64,000 nucleotides of DNA from Bacillota bacterium. GTDB lineage: Bacteria > Bacillota > Clostridia > Oscillospirales > Oscillospiraceae. The stretch spans positions 1-64,000 of the forward strand of contig JAQXVF010000040.1 of the NCBI GenBank assembly GCA_029224785.1, in the 5' to 3' direction. Position numbers and translations under genes: made by a program. Shown here one piece after another: positions 20,958 to 32,924 of this stretch (positions within the stretch are counted from its first letter, which is position 1; each line of letters starts with the position of its first letter). The notes beneath the pieces were generated by a model, which saw only the letters and a program-made list of their open reading frames with translations, had not been told where the DNA came from and searched no databases.

Positions 20958-21658
20958 CCCGGACGGAGGAGCTGATCCAAAGCGCCCAAGCCGGTGACAA
21001 AGCCGCGGCAGAGACTCTGATACAGGAGAATAAAGGGCTGATCTGGTCCGTTGCGCGGCGGTTTCTGGGCAGGGGTACGGAGTCGGACGATCTTTACCAG
21101 TTGGGATGTTTGGGCTTTCTGAAGGCGGTGGAGGGTTTTGACCCCCAGTTCGGCACCCAGTTTTCTACCTATGCCGTACCCAAGATCTCCGGAGAGATCC
21201 GGCGCTTTCTCCGGGATGACGGCTCCATCAAGGTATCCCGCAGCATCAAGGAACAGGCATTTGCCATCCGGGCCGCCCGCAGCCGGCTGACCAATGCCCT
21301 GAGCCGGGAACCGACGGTGTCGGAAATTGCCGAAGAGACCGGGTTTTCACCGGAGGAAATTGCCATTGCCGAGGCTGCAACCGCCGCCACGGAGTCCATT
21401 CACCAGGAAAACGGGGAGGAAGGCTTTACCCTGGAGAACATTCTCACCGATACGGAATCCGAGGACAAATCCCTGGAACGGATCGCACTGCGGCAGGCCA
21501 TCGAGCGGCTGAGTCAGCGGGAAGCCATGGTCATCAACCTGCGGTATTTTCACGGTCTGACCCAGCAGAACGTCTCCCGGATCCTGAAGGTCAGTCAGGT
21601 ACAGGTTTCCCGCATCGAAAAGAAAGCCATCTCCCAGCTTCGGATCCTGCTGTCCTGA
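20954..21658 (+). CDS. sigF: RNA polymerase sporulation sigma factor SigF
   Basis: LYQLGCLGFLKAVEGFDPQFGTQFSTYAVPKISGEIRRFLRDDGSIKVSRSIKE. Confidence 0.95.
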   Translation: MTRTEELIQSAQAGDKAAAETLIQENKGLIWSVARRFLGRGTESDDLYQLGCLGFLKAVEGFDPQFGTQFSTYAVPKISGEIRRFLRDDGSIKVSRSIKEQAFAIRAARSRLTNALSREPTVSEIAEETGFSPEEIAIAEAATAATESIHQENGEEGFTLENILTDTESEDKSLERIALRQAIERLSQREAMVINLRYFHGLTQQNVSRILKVSQVQVSRIEKKAISQLRILLS

Positions 21659-21730
21659 GAAAAACCTCTTTACCTTTTGTTCGGTTTGCGATAAAATAGA
21701 ACCATCTTGACAGAACAGACAGGGAATGCT

Positions 21731-24130
21731 ATGAACGAGAAAATGAACCGCCGATTCTGTGCGGCAAGAAGAGCCTATATTGCAGGGCAGTTTGCCTCTC
21801 TGAATGACCGGCAGCAGGAGGCCGTGCTGACCACACAGGGACCGCTGCTGGTGCTGGCAGGCGCCGGAAGCGGAAAGACCACCGTGCTGATCAACCGGAT
21901 CGCCAATCTGATGCGCTTCGGTGCCGCATCCGATTCGGATCTGGTGCCGGACTATGTTACGGAAGACGATGTGGTCTACCTGGAGAACCTTCCCAAGAAT
22001 CCACAACCGCTGGATAAACGAAGAGCAGACTGGCTGTGCAGCCTGGATCCGGCGCCCCCCTGGAGCATCATTGCCATCACCTTCACCAACAAGGCCGCAA
22101 CGGAGATGAAAAGCCGTCTGACCTCCATGCTTGGGGAGGATGCCCAGGATGTCTGGGCCATGACCTTCCATGCCGCCTGCTGCCGGATTCTGCGCCGGGA
22201 CATTCAGAGATTGGGGTACGGCCGGGATTTCACCATCTACGACAGCGCCGATTCGGAAAGCGTTATGCGTGGTATTATCAAGGAAATGGGCCTGGACGAC
22301 AAGACCTTCCCGGCCCGGTATGTCTTGGGCGTCATCAGCAAGGAAAAGGACAAGCTGGTTTCCCCGGACAGAATGCTCCGCAATGCAGAGGCACGAAACG
22401 ATCTGGCAGCCATCCATATGGCACGGGCATACCTGAAATACCAGACCAAGCTGAAAGAAAACAATGCTCTGGATTTTGATGATATCATTCTCCGGACGGT
22501 AGAGCTTCTGCAGCAGTACGAGGACGTGCGGCTGTTCTACCAGCGGAAATTCCGCTACTGCCTGGTGGACGAGTATCAGGATACCAACCACCTGCAGTAT
22601 CTGCTGACCTCTCTGCTGGCCGGCGGCCACGGGAATCTCTGCGTGGTGGGTGATGACGATCAGAGCATCTACCGCTTCCGCGGGGCTACCATTGAGAACA
22701 TTCTCTCCTTTGAGAAACAGTACCGGGGAGCAGGCGTGATCCGTCTGGAGCAGAATTACCGCTCTACCCAGACCATTCTCAATGCCGCCAACGGCGTTAT
22801 TGCCAACAACACCGGAAGAAAAGGGAAGCGGCTGTGGACTCAGAACGGCACCGGCAGCAAGGTGCTGGTGTACGAAGCCTCCGACGAAACCTCCGAAGCC
22901 AACTACATCTCCGGGCAGATTCTCTCCCTGTGCCGCAATGGAGGATATAAAGACTGCGCTGTTTTGTACAGGACCAATGCCCAGTCCAACGCTTTGGAAT
23001 TCTCCCTGAAGCGCAACGGGATCCCATACAAAGTGATTGGCGGAACCCGGTTCTTTGACCGGGCGGAAGTAAAGGATATGCTGGCTTACCTCTGCATCAT
23101 CCACAATCCCACGGATACGCTTCGGCTGGAACGGATCATCAACAATCCGCCCCGGGGAATCGGTGCCAAGACCATCGAAACGGCCCTTCGGCTGGCCGCG
23201 GCGGAGGATCAGCCTCTGTACAGCGTGATCTCCCAGCCGGATTCCTACGGCGCCCTGGAAAAACCGGCAGCCAAGCTCCTTTCCTTCGTTTCCATGATTG
23301 AAGAGCTGAAAAACCTGCTGGAGAACGGGATGAGCCTGACGGATTTCTACGATGAGCTGATGATTCGCACCGGCTACGAGCAGATGCTGCGCGCAAAGCC
23401 CACCCAGGAGAATGAAACCCGGCTGGAAAACATCCGCGAGCTGAAATCCACCATTCTTTCTTACATGGAAAACACGGAGAATCCCACCCTGGGCGGATTT
23501 TTAGAGGAAATCGCCCTGTACACCGACCTGGAACAGGTCAACGGAGACGATACGGTAGTGTTGATGACCATTCACTCCGCCAAGGGTCTGGAGTTTCCCC
23601 ATGTGTTCCTGGCGGGATTTGAAGACGGGTTGTTTCCCGGGATGCGCTCCATCGGCGACCCGGAGTCCATGGAGGAAGAGCGCCGGCTTTGCTATGTGGC
23701 GATCACCCGGGCAAAGGAAACGCTGACCATTACCCACGCCAGAATGCGTATGCTCTATGGCAGAACCAGCGGCACCCTGCCGTCCCGGTTCCTGAAGGAG
23801 ATCCCGGAGGAGCTGCTGGAAAAACGAGGAGGATATCAGAATGCCTTCGGTGCCAATCATTACCCGCCGGCACAGTTTTCGACCAGCCGAATCCGTTCTG
23901 CCGGAAATTCTCTCAGCCGGAACTCGACATACGCAGCGCAATCCAAGCCTGCCGTCCTTCTGGATCTTTCCAAGGGCGATATGGTGGTACACACTGCCTT
24001 TGGAAAAGGCATGGTCATCAGTGTGATGAAGATGGGCGGGGATGCTCTGCTGGAAATCGCCTTTGACAACATCGGTACCAAGAAACTGATGAGCAAAACC
24101 GCCTCTGCACATATGAAAAAACTGTCATAA
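21731..24130 (+). CDS. pcrA: UvrD/PcrA family ATP-dependent DNA helicase
   Basis: LVLAGAGSGKTTVLINRI, VDEYQDTNHLQYLL, VVGDDDQSIYRFRGA, MTIHSAKGLEFPHVFLAGFEDGLFP. Confidence 0.95.
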   Translation: MNEKMNRRFCAARRAYIAGQFASLNDRQQEAVLTTQGPLLVLAGAGSGKTTVLINRIANLMRFGAASDSDLVPDYVTEDDVVYLENLPKNPQPLDKRRADWLCSLDPAPPWSIIAITFTNKAATEMKSRLTSMLGEDAQDVWAMTFHAACCRILRRDIQRLGYGRDFTIYDSADSESVMRGIIKEMGLDDKTFPARYVLGVISKEKDKLVSPDRMLRNAEARNDLAAIHMARAYLKYQTKLKENNALDFDDIILRTVELLQQYEDVRLFYQRKFRYCLVDEYQDTNHLQYLLTSLLAGGHGNLCVVGDDDQSIYRFRGATIENILSFEKQYRGAGVIRLEQNYRSTQTILNAANGVIANNTGRKGKRLWTQNGTGSKVLVYEASDETSEANYISGQILSLCRNGGYKDCAVLYRTNAQSNALEFSLKRNGIPYKVIGGTRFFDRAEVKDMLAYLCIIHNPTDTLRLERIINNPPRGIGAKTIETALRLAAAEDQPLYSVISQPDSYGALEKPAAKLLSFVSMIEELKNLLENGMSLTDFYDELMIRTGYEQMLRAKPTQENETRLENIRELKSTILSYMENTENPTLGGFLEEIALYTDLEQVNGDDTVVLMTIHSAKGLEFPHVFLAGFEDGLFPGMRSIGDPESMEEERRLCYVAITRAKETLTITHARMRMLYGRTSGTLPSRFLKEIPEELLEKRGGYQNAFGANHYPPAQFSTSRIRSAGNSLSRNSTYAAQSKPAVLLDLSKGDMVVHTAFGKGMVISVMKMGGDALLEIAFDNIGTKKLMSKTASAHMKKLS

Positions 24131-24152
24131 AAGAATCCAGGGAGCATAGAAT
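24124..24152 (+). promoter_or_regulatory. Mother-cell sigma (SigE-type) promoter of yunB
   Basis: GTCATA - 15 bp - CATAGAAT. Confidence 0.7.
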
Positions 24153-24169
24153 CAACCGGAGGGGATGCT

Positions 24170-26767
<2,598 letters not shown>

Positions 26768-26768
<1 letters not shown>

Positions 26769-26806
26769 AAAAAGGAACGGTACCATGGTACCGTTCCTTT
26801 TTTACA
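26768..26806. terminator. Bidirectional terminator
   Basis: aaaaaaGGAACGGTACCATGGTACCGTTCCtttttt, near-perfect palindrome between convergent genes. Confidence 0.88.
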
Positions 26807-27014
26807 GGGTGAAATCCGCCTCGTCAAACTTGGAAAAATCCTGCGCTTTTGCCTTTTTGGGGATCCGTTTCAGTGGATCATACCGGAATCTTCTGCACTT
26901 ATCCTTGGGCGGGGTAACACCGCATTTGCTGCAGAGAACCGTATTTTCTACCTCCGTCCCGGCAGAATGCCGGCAGTAAGCACAGCTTACCGGAATATCC
27001 TTTCGAAACAGCAT
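26802..27014 (-). CDS. Small zinc-ribbon-like protein (CxxC...CxxC)
   Basis: 70 aa; SCAYCRHSAGTEVENTVLCSKCGVTPPKDKCRRFRYDPLKR. Confidence 0.7.
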   Translation of the reverse strand: MLFRKDIPVSCAYCRHSAGTEVENTVLCSKCGVTPPKDKCRRFRYDPLKRIPKKAKAQDFSKFDEADFTL

Positions 27015-27042
27015 GAGCCCCTCACTTCCTTTCTTCTGTCCA

Positions 27043-28047
27043 TTATACAGGAACCGGACGGGAATATCTACCCTTTTTTCGAAAAAGATATAAAAATCCG
27101 GGAATCATCAGGCACACCAGAAAAGGCAGGGGCGAAATGCTCCATCGCAACTGTCCGGGAAACACTGCTGCCTGCAAAAGATATGCAAGAATCACGCTGA
27201 GGGTACCGTGAAGGAGCTTGCCGATCAGATAGTGGCGCTTTCTCAGTGCGCCGGCAACGGAAAACGCCTGCAACGTGACGCAAACTCCGCCGAATCCCAA
27301 AAACCCGGCTCCCATCACAAACCGAAGCCCCACATTCTGGATCCGTTCCAGCCCCAGGATCCCGTTTGTCAGCTCCAGAATGCCGGAAAAGAGGACCTGC
27401 CCCTCCTCCGGCAGCAGCCACAGAAACCATCGGGTAAGGAATCCCAGAAGCACCCGAAACACAATGACCCACCCGCACACTTTTGCCATTGCAGATACGG
27501 CCCGCACCATAAGATCGCCCTGTTTCCCGGCAGGAGTATTTCCCACGGTATCGTTTTTTCCGGGATAGCACCAGCCGATGAGAATCGCCGATAGAATGTG
27601 CACTGCCCACAAAAGCCAGATATATCCTTTCCCGGGAAAGCACGCTGCCGTCATTCCAAAGAGAAAGGACGGCCCGGCGAAGCTGGTAAAGGCCAGCATC
27701 CTCTCGGCGGATTTCCGGTCCAGACAGCCGGATCTCCACGCCGTTTCCACCGACTGCGCTCCCACGGGATACCCTCCCAGAAGTCCTACCAGCAGGATGC
27801 CTTCACATCCGGACGGTACCCCCAGTCCTCTGAATAAGGCAGATGCAAATGGCGCCCGCACCCCGCACAGGCACTGCGTCAGGGGAACGGAAAGGACAAA
27901 AAAGGGAAACAGGGAGGGGATTACCACATTCAGACACAGGGTAACGCCTTCCCTGCAGCCGGAAAGAGCCGTTTTGCTGTCCAGAATCAGGGCGATCATC
28001 CCAAGTGCACACACGGATAGCCGGACAATCTCTGTTTTTTTCTTCAT
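27043..28047 (-). CDS. ylbJ: Sporulation integral membrane protein YlbJ-like
   Basis: Multi-TM; SREGVTLCLNVVIPSLFPFFVLS-type N-terminus, LLGGYPVGAQSV; CATAGAAT promoter element upstream. Confidence 0.8.
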   Translation of the reverse strand: MKKKTEIVRLSVCALGMIALILDSKTALSGCREGVTLCLNVVIPSLFPFFVLSVPLTQCLCGVRAPFASALFRGLGVPSGCEGILLVGLLGGYPVGAQSVETAWRSGCLDRKSAERMLAFTSFAGPSFLFGMTAACFPGKGYIWLLWAVHILSAILIGWCYPGKNDTVGNTPAGKQGDLMVRAVSAMAKVCGWVIVFRVLLGFLTRWFLWLLPEEGQVLFSGILELTNGILGLERIQNVGLRFVMGAGFLGFGGVCVTLQAFSVAGALRKRHYLIGKLLHGTLSVILAYLLQAAVFPGQLRWSISPLPFLVCLMIPGFLYLFRKKGRYSRPVPV

Positions 28048-28063
28048 GAAATCACCTCAGGGA

Positions 28064-28071
28064 ATTCTATG
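28064..28071 (-). promoter_or_regulatory. SigE-type -10 element of ylbJ
   Basis: CATAGAAT on the minus strand; the -35 is less clear. Confidence 0.55.
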
Positions 28072-28080
28072 CCCCGGCAA

Positions 28081-28109
28081 GTTCATTCATCCCAGAGCCG
28101 TCATAGAAT
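28081..28109 (+). promoter_or_regulatory. SigE-type promoter of yqfC-yqfD
   Basis: GTTCAT - 15 bp - CATAGAAT. Confidence 0.65.
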
Positions 28110-28127
28110 GAATGAGGGGGTGGAGAC

Positions 28128-28409
28128 ATGAAGAATCGATTGGAGTGGGAGAATCTCATTGCCCAGAAAATGGATCTGCCGGGGGAGCCGATGCCCGGGC
28201 TGCCCATTGCGGAGCTGGCCGGTGACAGCCGGGTATTGGTAGAGCATCATATGGGCATCGTGGAATATGAGCCGGGGCAAATCGGTATCCGGATGGCCTA
28301 CGGAAGACTTTGCATCCGGGGCAGCCGGCTGGAGATGGTGTGCATGACCCGGGACCAGTTGGTGATCTCCGGATGTATTGACAGCATATCCATCCTTCGG
28401 AGGTGCTGA
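28128..28409 (+). CDS. yqfC: Sporulation protein YqfC (YabP family)
   Basis: Small YabP/YqfC-like protein upstream of yqfD; GIRMAYGRLCIRGSRLEMVCMTRDQLVISGCIDSI. Confidence 0.88.
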   Translation: MKNRLEWENLIAQKMDLPGEPMPGLPIAELAGDSRVLVEHHMGIVEYEPGQIGIRMAYGRLCIRGSRLEMVCMTRDQLVISGCIDSISILRRC

Positions 28410-28410
28410 A

Positions 28411-29607
28411 ATGGGACTTTGGAAATCCCTTGCCGGACAGGTCCGGCTGGAGCTCACCGGTGCACAGCTCGGAGATACCCTTGCCCGGCTGAACGACCGG
28501 AAGATTCCCGTGTATGCAGTCCGTTTTTTGGATCCACTGACGCTGGAGATGACTGCGGATCTGCGTCACTATCCCTCCATCCGCAAATTAACCGGCAGCA
28601 GGGGAGACCGGGTCCGGATCCTGTCCCGTCAGGGGGTCATTTTTTCCATCCGGAGTCTGCTCTTCCGTCCGGTGCTTCTGGCGGGACTGATTTTACTGCT
28701 CTTTTCCGCCATCTATATCCCCCGCCATGTGTTCTTTTTCCGGGTGGAGGGGAACGACCGGCTTCCGGACCGCCTGATTCTGGAAAAGGCAGCCCAATGT
28801 GGCCTGACCTTCGGCGCAAACCGGCGGGAGGTCCGAAGCGAAAAGCTGAAAAATGCCCTTCTGGAAGCCATTCCGGAGCTGCAGTGGGCAGGCATCAACA
28901 CCGCAGGCTGCGTTGCAATCGTCTCCGTCCGGGAGCGTACGGCGGAAGGCTCCGCCATCACGCAGACAGGAGCCACAAGAATCGTAGCCGTCAGGGATGC
29001 AGTGGTCCGGTCCTGTACGGTGACCCGGGGAATTGCCCTGTGCAAAGTGGGACAATCCGTTACCCGGGGACAAACACTGATCTCCGGCTTGACGGACTGC
29101 GGACGTGTTACCCTGCAGTCGACACCGGAAGGGGAAGTAATGGGGCAGACACTGCGGGATCTGACCGTGATTTTTCCCCGGGAAAGACTGTCTTACGGCA
29201 TCGAAACCGGCTCTTTCCAAAAAATCGACCTGATCATCGGAAAAAAACGGATAAATCTCTTTCATACCCGTGGACTTTCAGGGGGTAGTTGTGGTAAAAT
29301 AGTAAAAAACTATCCACTGGTTCTGTTCGGCAGATTTCCCCTGCCGGTAGCAGTGGAAGTCAGTCGGGAAACGACCTGCGAAATGCAGCCTTATTCGGCG
29401 GATGCGCCGGATCTGGAGGCTTTTGCCGGGGAGTATCTGCAGCAGCAGATGATCGCCGGATCCATTCTGGATTCTTCCGTTTCCCTGGAGGCCGGTTCTC
29501 AGGCAGCCGTTCTGCACGGTCGCTTTTTCTGCATGGAAATGATCGGCCGCGTACAAATAGAGGAGTTGGTTCAAAATGAGAACAATAGACAGGACCGTCA
29601 GCGCTGA
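28411..29607 (+). CDS. yqfD: Sporulation protein YqfD
   Basis: Position between yqfC and phoH; VRLELTGAQLGDTLARLNDRKIPVY, TM segment followed by FFRVEGNDRLPDRLIL. Confidence 0.88.
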   Translation: MGLWKSLAGQVRLELTGAQLGDTLARLNDRKIPVYAVRFLDPLTLEMTADLRHYPSIRKLTGSRGDRVRILSRQGVIFSIRSLLFRPVLLAGLILLLFSAIYIPRHVFFFRVEGNDRLPDRLILEKAAQCGLTFGANRREVRSEKLKNALLEAIPELQWAGINTAGCVAIVSVRERTAEGSAITQTGATRIVAVRDAVVRSCTVTRGIALCKVGQSVTRGQTLISGLTDCGRVTLQSTPEGEVMGQTLRDLTVIFPRERLSYGIETGSFQKIDLIIGKKRINLFHTRGLSGGSCGKIVKNYPLVLFGRFPLPVAVEVSRETTCEMQPYSADAPDLEAFAGEYLQQQMIAGSILDSSVSLEAGSQAAVLHGRFFCMEMIGRVQIEELVQNENNRQDRQR

Positions 29608-30601
29608 ACGCGTGGAAGATCTGATCGCCGTTTTCGGGTCCTTTGACGAGAATATTCACCGGATCGAAGAAGCCTTTGGTGTAACGGTGGTGAACCGGTC
29701 CACGGACCTGAAAGTCACGGGAGAAGAGGAATCCGTGGATAAGGCCGTACGGACCCTGGAAGGGCTTCTGTCCCTCTCTTCCAAGGGAGAACAGATCGAT
29801 GAACAGCGGGTACGCTATCTCATCACCCTGGTCAGCGAAGGAAATGACAGTCAGATCCAGCAGATGGCAAAGGATGTTGTCTGCATCACCGCCAAGGGGA
29901 AGCCCATCAAGGCGAAAACCGTGGGACAGCAGAACTATATGCAGGCCATTGCCGGAAACACCGTCACCATTGGCGTGGGACCTGCCGGCACCGGAAAGAC
30001 CTACCTTGCCGTAGCCGCTGCCGTGGCCGCATTCCGGGAGCGGACGGTTAACCGGATCATCCTGACCCGTCCCGCCGTGGAGGCGGGCGAACGTCTGGGT
30101 TTTCTTCCCGGTGATCTTCAGAACAAGGTGGATCCCTATCTCCGTCCTCTGTATGACGCCCTTTACGATATGCTGGGTGCGGAAACATTCCAGAAATACC
30201 AGGAGCGGGGATCCATTGAGGTAGCGCCTCTGGCATATATGCGCGGCAGGACTCTGGACGACAGCTTTATCATTCTGGACGAAGCCCAGAACACCACCAA
30301 AGAGCAGATGAAGATGTTTCTGACCCGTCTGGGCTTTGGCTCCAAGATCGTCATTACCGGTGACGTGACCCAGATCGACCTGCCGGAGGACAAGGTATCC
30401 GGTCTGAAGGATGCCATCCGGATCCTGGAGGGTGTGGAGGATATTGCCATCTGTCGTCTGACCTCCGCAGACGTAGTCCGCCACGCGCTGGTTCAGCGAA
30501 TCATCAACGCCTACGAAAAGGCAGACAAAAAGTCCGAGATGAAAAAGGCTTCCCGGAATACCCAGGGAAACCGGCAGAGGAAGAACCGTCATGAATCATA
30601 A
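29576..30601 (+). CDS. phoH: PhoH family ATPase
   Basis: GPAGTGKTYLAVAAAV, LTRPAVEAGERLGFLPGDLQNKVDPYLRPLYDAL. Confidence 0.95.
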   Translation: MRTIDRTVSAERVEDLIAVFGSFDENIHRIEEAFGVTVVNRSTDLKVTGEEESVDKAVRTLEGLLSLSSKGEQIDEQRVRYLITLVSEGNDSQIQQMAKDVVCITAKGKPIKAKTVGQQNYMQAIAGNTVTIGVGPAGTGKTYLAVAAAVAAFRERTVNRIILTRPAVEAGERLGFLPGDLQNKVDPYLRPLYDALYDMLGAETFQKYQERGSIEVAPLAYMRGRTLDDSFIILDEAQNTTKEQMKMFLTRLGFGSKIVITGDVTQIDLPEDKVSGLKDAIRILEGVEDIAICRLTSADVVRHALVQRIINAYEKADKKSEMKKASRNTQGNRQRKNRHES

Positions 30602-31091
30602 AATCCATATTCAATTCGACATGATCACTCTGCTCCGCGGCTCTGTGGAGCGTACCATCACCCGCTGCATCCGGCAGACCCTGGAAGAGGAGGGGATCAC
30701 TGCGGACTGTGAGATCAATGTGCTGGTGACCAACGACCGGAGCATTCACGCCATCAACCAGGCCAGCCGGGGAGTGGACCGTCCCACGGATGTGTTGAGT
30801 TTCCCCATGTTTGAACTGGAGCCGGGGAATCCGCCCCGGGACTGGGAACCTTATCTGGACCCGGAGACCGGATTGTGTCCCCTGGGAGATATGTGCATCA
30901 GTCTGGAACGCGCCGTGGCCCAGGCAAAGGAATACGGACACAGCACCCGCCGGGAGGTAGGATATCTGACGATCCACTCCATGCTGCATCTTCTGGGTTA
31001 CGACCATGTGGACGAAGGCCCCATGAAAGCGCAGATGCGGAGCCGTGAAGAGGCCATTGCCGGTCAGATCCGCGGAATGCGAAGGGATTAA
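30591..31091 (+). CDS. ybeY: Endoribonuclease YbeY
   Basis: TDVLSFPMFE, GDMCISLERA, HSMLHLLGYDH zinc motif. Confidence 0.95.
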   Translation: MNHKIHIQFDMITLLRGSVERTITRCIRQTLEEEGITADCEINVLVTNDRSIHAINQASRGVDRPTDVLSFPMFELEPGNPPRDWEPYLDPETGLCPLGDMCISLERAVAQAKEYGHSTRREVGYLTIHSMLHLLGYDHVDEGPMKAQMRSREEAIAGQIRGMRRD

Positions 31092-31121
31092 CCCATACAA
31101 CCTACATTGCAGGAGAAGAAA

Positions 31122-32009
31122 ATGAACACCAAAACCGCTTTGATAACCATTGCCGGACGGCCCAACGTGGGCAAGTCCACCCTGACCAATTACCTGGTGG
31201 GCGAAAAAATAGCCATCGTGTCCAACAAGCCCCAGACCACCCGGAACCGGATCTGCGGCATCGTAACCAGAGACGACTGCCAGTATGTTTTTGTGGATAC
31301 TCCCGGCTTCCATAAATCCAAGTCCAAGCTGGGGGACTACATGGTCAATGTCACCAGGGAATCCATTTCCGATGTGGATTTGATCATGCTTGTGGTGGAG
31401 CCGATCCCCTCCGTGGGAACACCGGAGGAGAAGCTCATCGAGCAGATCAAGGCCAAAAAATGCCCTGCAGTTCTGGTCATCAATAAGATCGACACAGTGG
31501 AAAAGGAAAACCTGCTGGCGGTCATTGCCGCCTATTCCGAAACCGGCGCCTTTGATGCCATCGTGCCCGTCTCTGCCAAAACGGGTGACGGCGTGGAGGA
31601 TCTTCTGAACGTATGTAAACAATACGCTGTGGAAGGCCCATTCCTTTTCCCGGCAGATGTCACCACCGATCAGCCGGAACGGCAGGTCATGGCCGAAATC
31701 ATCCGGGAAAAGCTGCTGTGGTGCCTGGATCGGGAAGTCCCACACGGAACCGCTGTGGAGATCACAAAGTTTTCCGAACGTGACAACGGAATCATCGACA
31801 TCGATGCCACCATCTACTGCGAAAAAGCCAGCCATAAAGGCATCATCATCGGAAAATCCGGGGCCATGCTGAAAAAAATCTCCACCATGGCCCGGGTAGA
31901 CTGTGAAAAATTCATGGGCACCCGTGTGTACCTGACCACCTGGGTCAAGGTCAAGGAGAACTGGAGAGACAGTGATTTTCTGGTAAAGAACTTCGGCTAC
32001 AGAGAATAA
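31122..32009 (+). CDS. era: GTPase Era
   Basis: AGRPNVGKSTLTNYLVGEKIAIVSNKPQTTR, DTPGFH, C-terminal KH domain. Confidence 0.97.
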   Translation: MNTKTALITIAGRPNVGKSTLTNYLVGEKIAIVSNKPQTTRNRICGIVTRDDCQYVFVDTPGFHKSKSKLGDYMVNVTRESISDVDLIMLVVEPIPSVGTPEEKLIEQIKAKKCPAVLVINKIDTVEKENLLAVIAAYSETGAFDAIVPVSAKTGDGVEDLLNVCKQYAVEGPFLFPADVTTDQPERQVMAEIIREKLLWCLDREVPHGTAVEITKFSERDNGIIDIDATIYCEKASHKGIIIGKSGAMLKKISTMARVDCEKFMGTRVYLTTWVKVKENWRDSDFLVKNFGYRE

Positions 32010-32063
32010 TTTCCATGGGTAATCCCCGGACCCTCTGCGAAAACTACCGGCGGAGGGATGAGA

Positions 32064-32204
32064 ATGCAGTCACAGGATTACTGGCAGATGTTTCTGGAAA
32101 CCGGTGCTCCGGAGCTTTATCTGCTCTACAACCAAGCAAAAAGGACGGAAATGACCAATGTATCTGACAATCCAGGGACTGGTACTGCGCGTCACGGACT
32201 ATAA
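32064..32204 (+). CDS. yqzL: YqzL-like small protein (46 aa)
   Basis: MQSQDYWQMFLETGAPELYLLYNQAKRTEMTNVSDNPGTGTARHGL; RBS ggagg; position between era and recO, overlapping the recO start. Missing from the supplied ORF track because of its size. Confidence 0.75.
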   Translation: MQSQDYWQMFLETGAPELYLLYNQAKRTEMTNVSDNPGTGTARHGL

Positions 32205-32916
32205 TGATCGGGATGCTCTTCTTACCGTTTTGAGCCGGGAGCAGGGAAAGCTGACGGTGAAAGCCAGGGGGCTGCGGCGAAAAAACAGCCCTCTGACCGC
32301 CTGCTGCCAGCTTCTTTCGTTCAGTGAATTCACGCTGTTTGAATACCGGGGAATGTTTACCATCCGCGAGGGGCGTCCCATTGAGCTGTTTGCGGCGCTT
32401 CGGAGGGACCTGGCGAAGCTGTCCCTGGCTACTTATTTTGCACAGGTGTCCGCTCTGCTTGCCCAGGAGGATTTACCCAACCCGGAGCTTCAAAGCTTGG
32501 TGCTCAACTGCCTGTATGCCCTTTGCAGTTTGCCCCTCCCGGAGCAGCAGATCAAGGCGGTTTTTGAGATACGCGCCATGTGCCTTGCAGGCTATTCCCC
32601 GGAGCTTTCCGGCTGCTGTGTCTGCGGAAAAGAGTACCCGGACCGAATCGATCTTGCCGCAGGCACCCTATGCTGCGGGAACTGCCATACCGAAGGGAAG
32701 GGGATCCGGATGCCCCTGTCGCCGGCTGCCCTGGATGCCATGCGCTACTGTGCGCTCTGCAGTCCCAAGCGACTGTTCTCCTTTCAGTTGAATCCGTCGG
32801 ATCTCTCTCTGCTGGCCGATGCCTCGGAGGGATACCTGATGACGCAGCTCAGCCAGGGCTTTTCCACCCTGGATTTTTACAAATCCCTGTCTATGGCGGA
32901 TCCTTCCGCAATTTAG
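32158..32916 (+). CDS. recO: DNA repair protein RecO
   Basis: GLVLRVTDYNDRDALLTVLSREQGKLTVKARGLRRKNSPL; CxxC...CxxC zinc motif. Confidence 0.94.
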   Translation: MYLTIQGLVLRVTDYNDRDALLTVLSREQGKLTVKARGLRRKNSPLTACCQLLSFSEFTLFEYRGMFTIREGRPIELFAALRRDLAKLSLATYFAQVSALLAQEDLPNPELQSLVLNCLYALCSLPLPEQQIKAVFEIRAMCLAGYSPELSGCCVCGKEYPDRIDLAAGTLCCGNCHTEGKGIRMPLSPAALDAMRYCALCSPKRLFSFQLNPSDLSLLADASEGYLMTQLSQGFSTLDFYKSLSMADPSAI

Positions 32917-32924
32917 GAGTCAAT

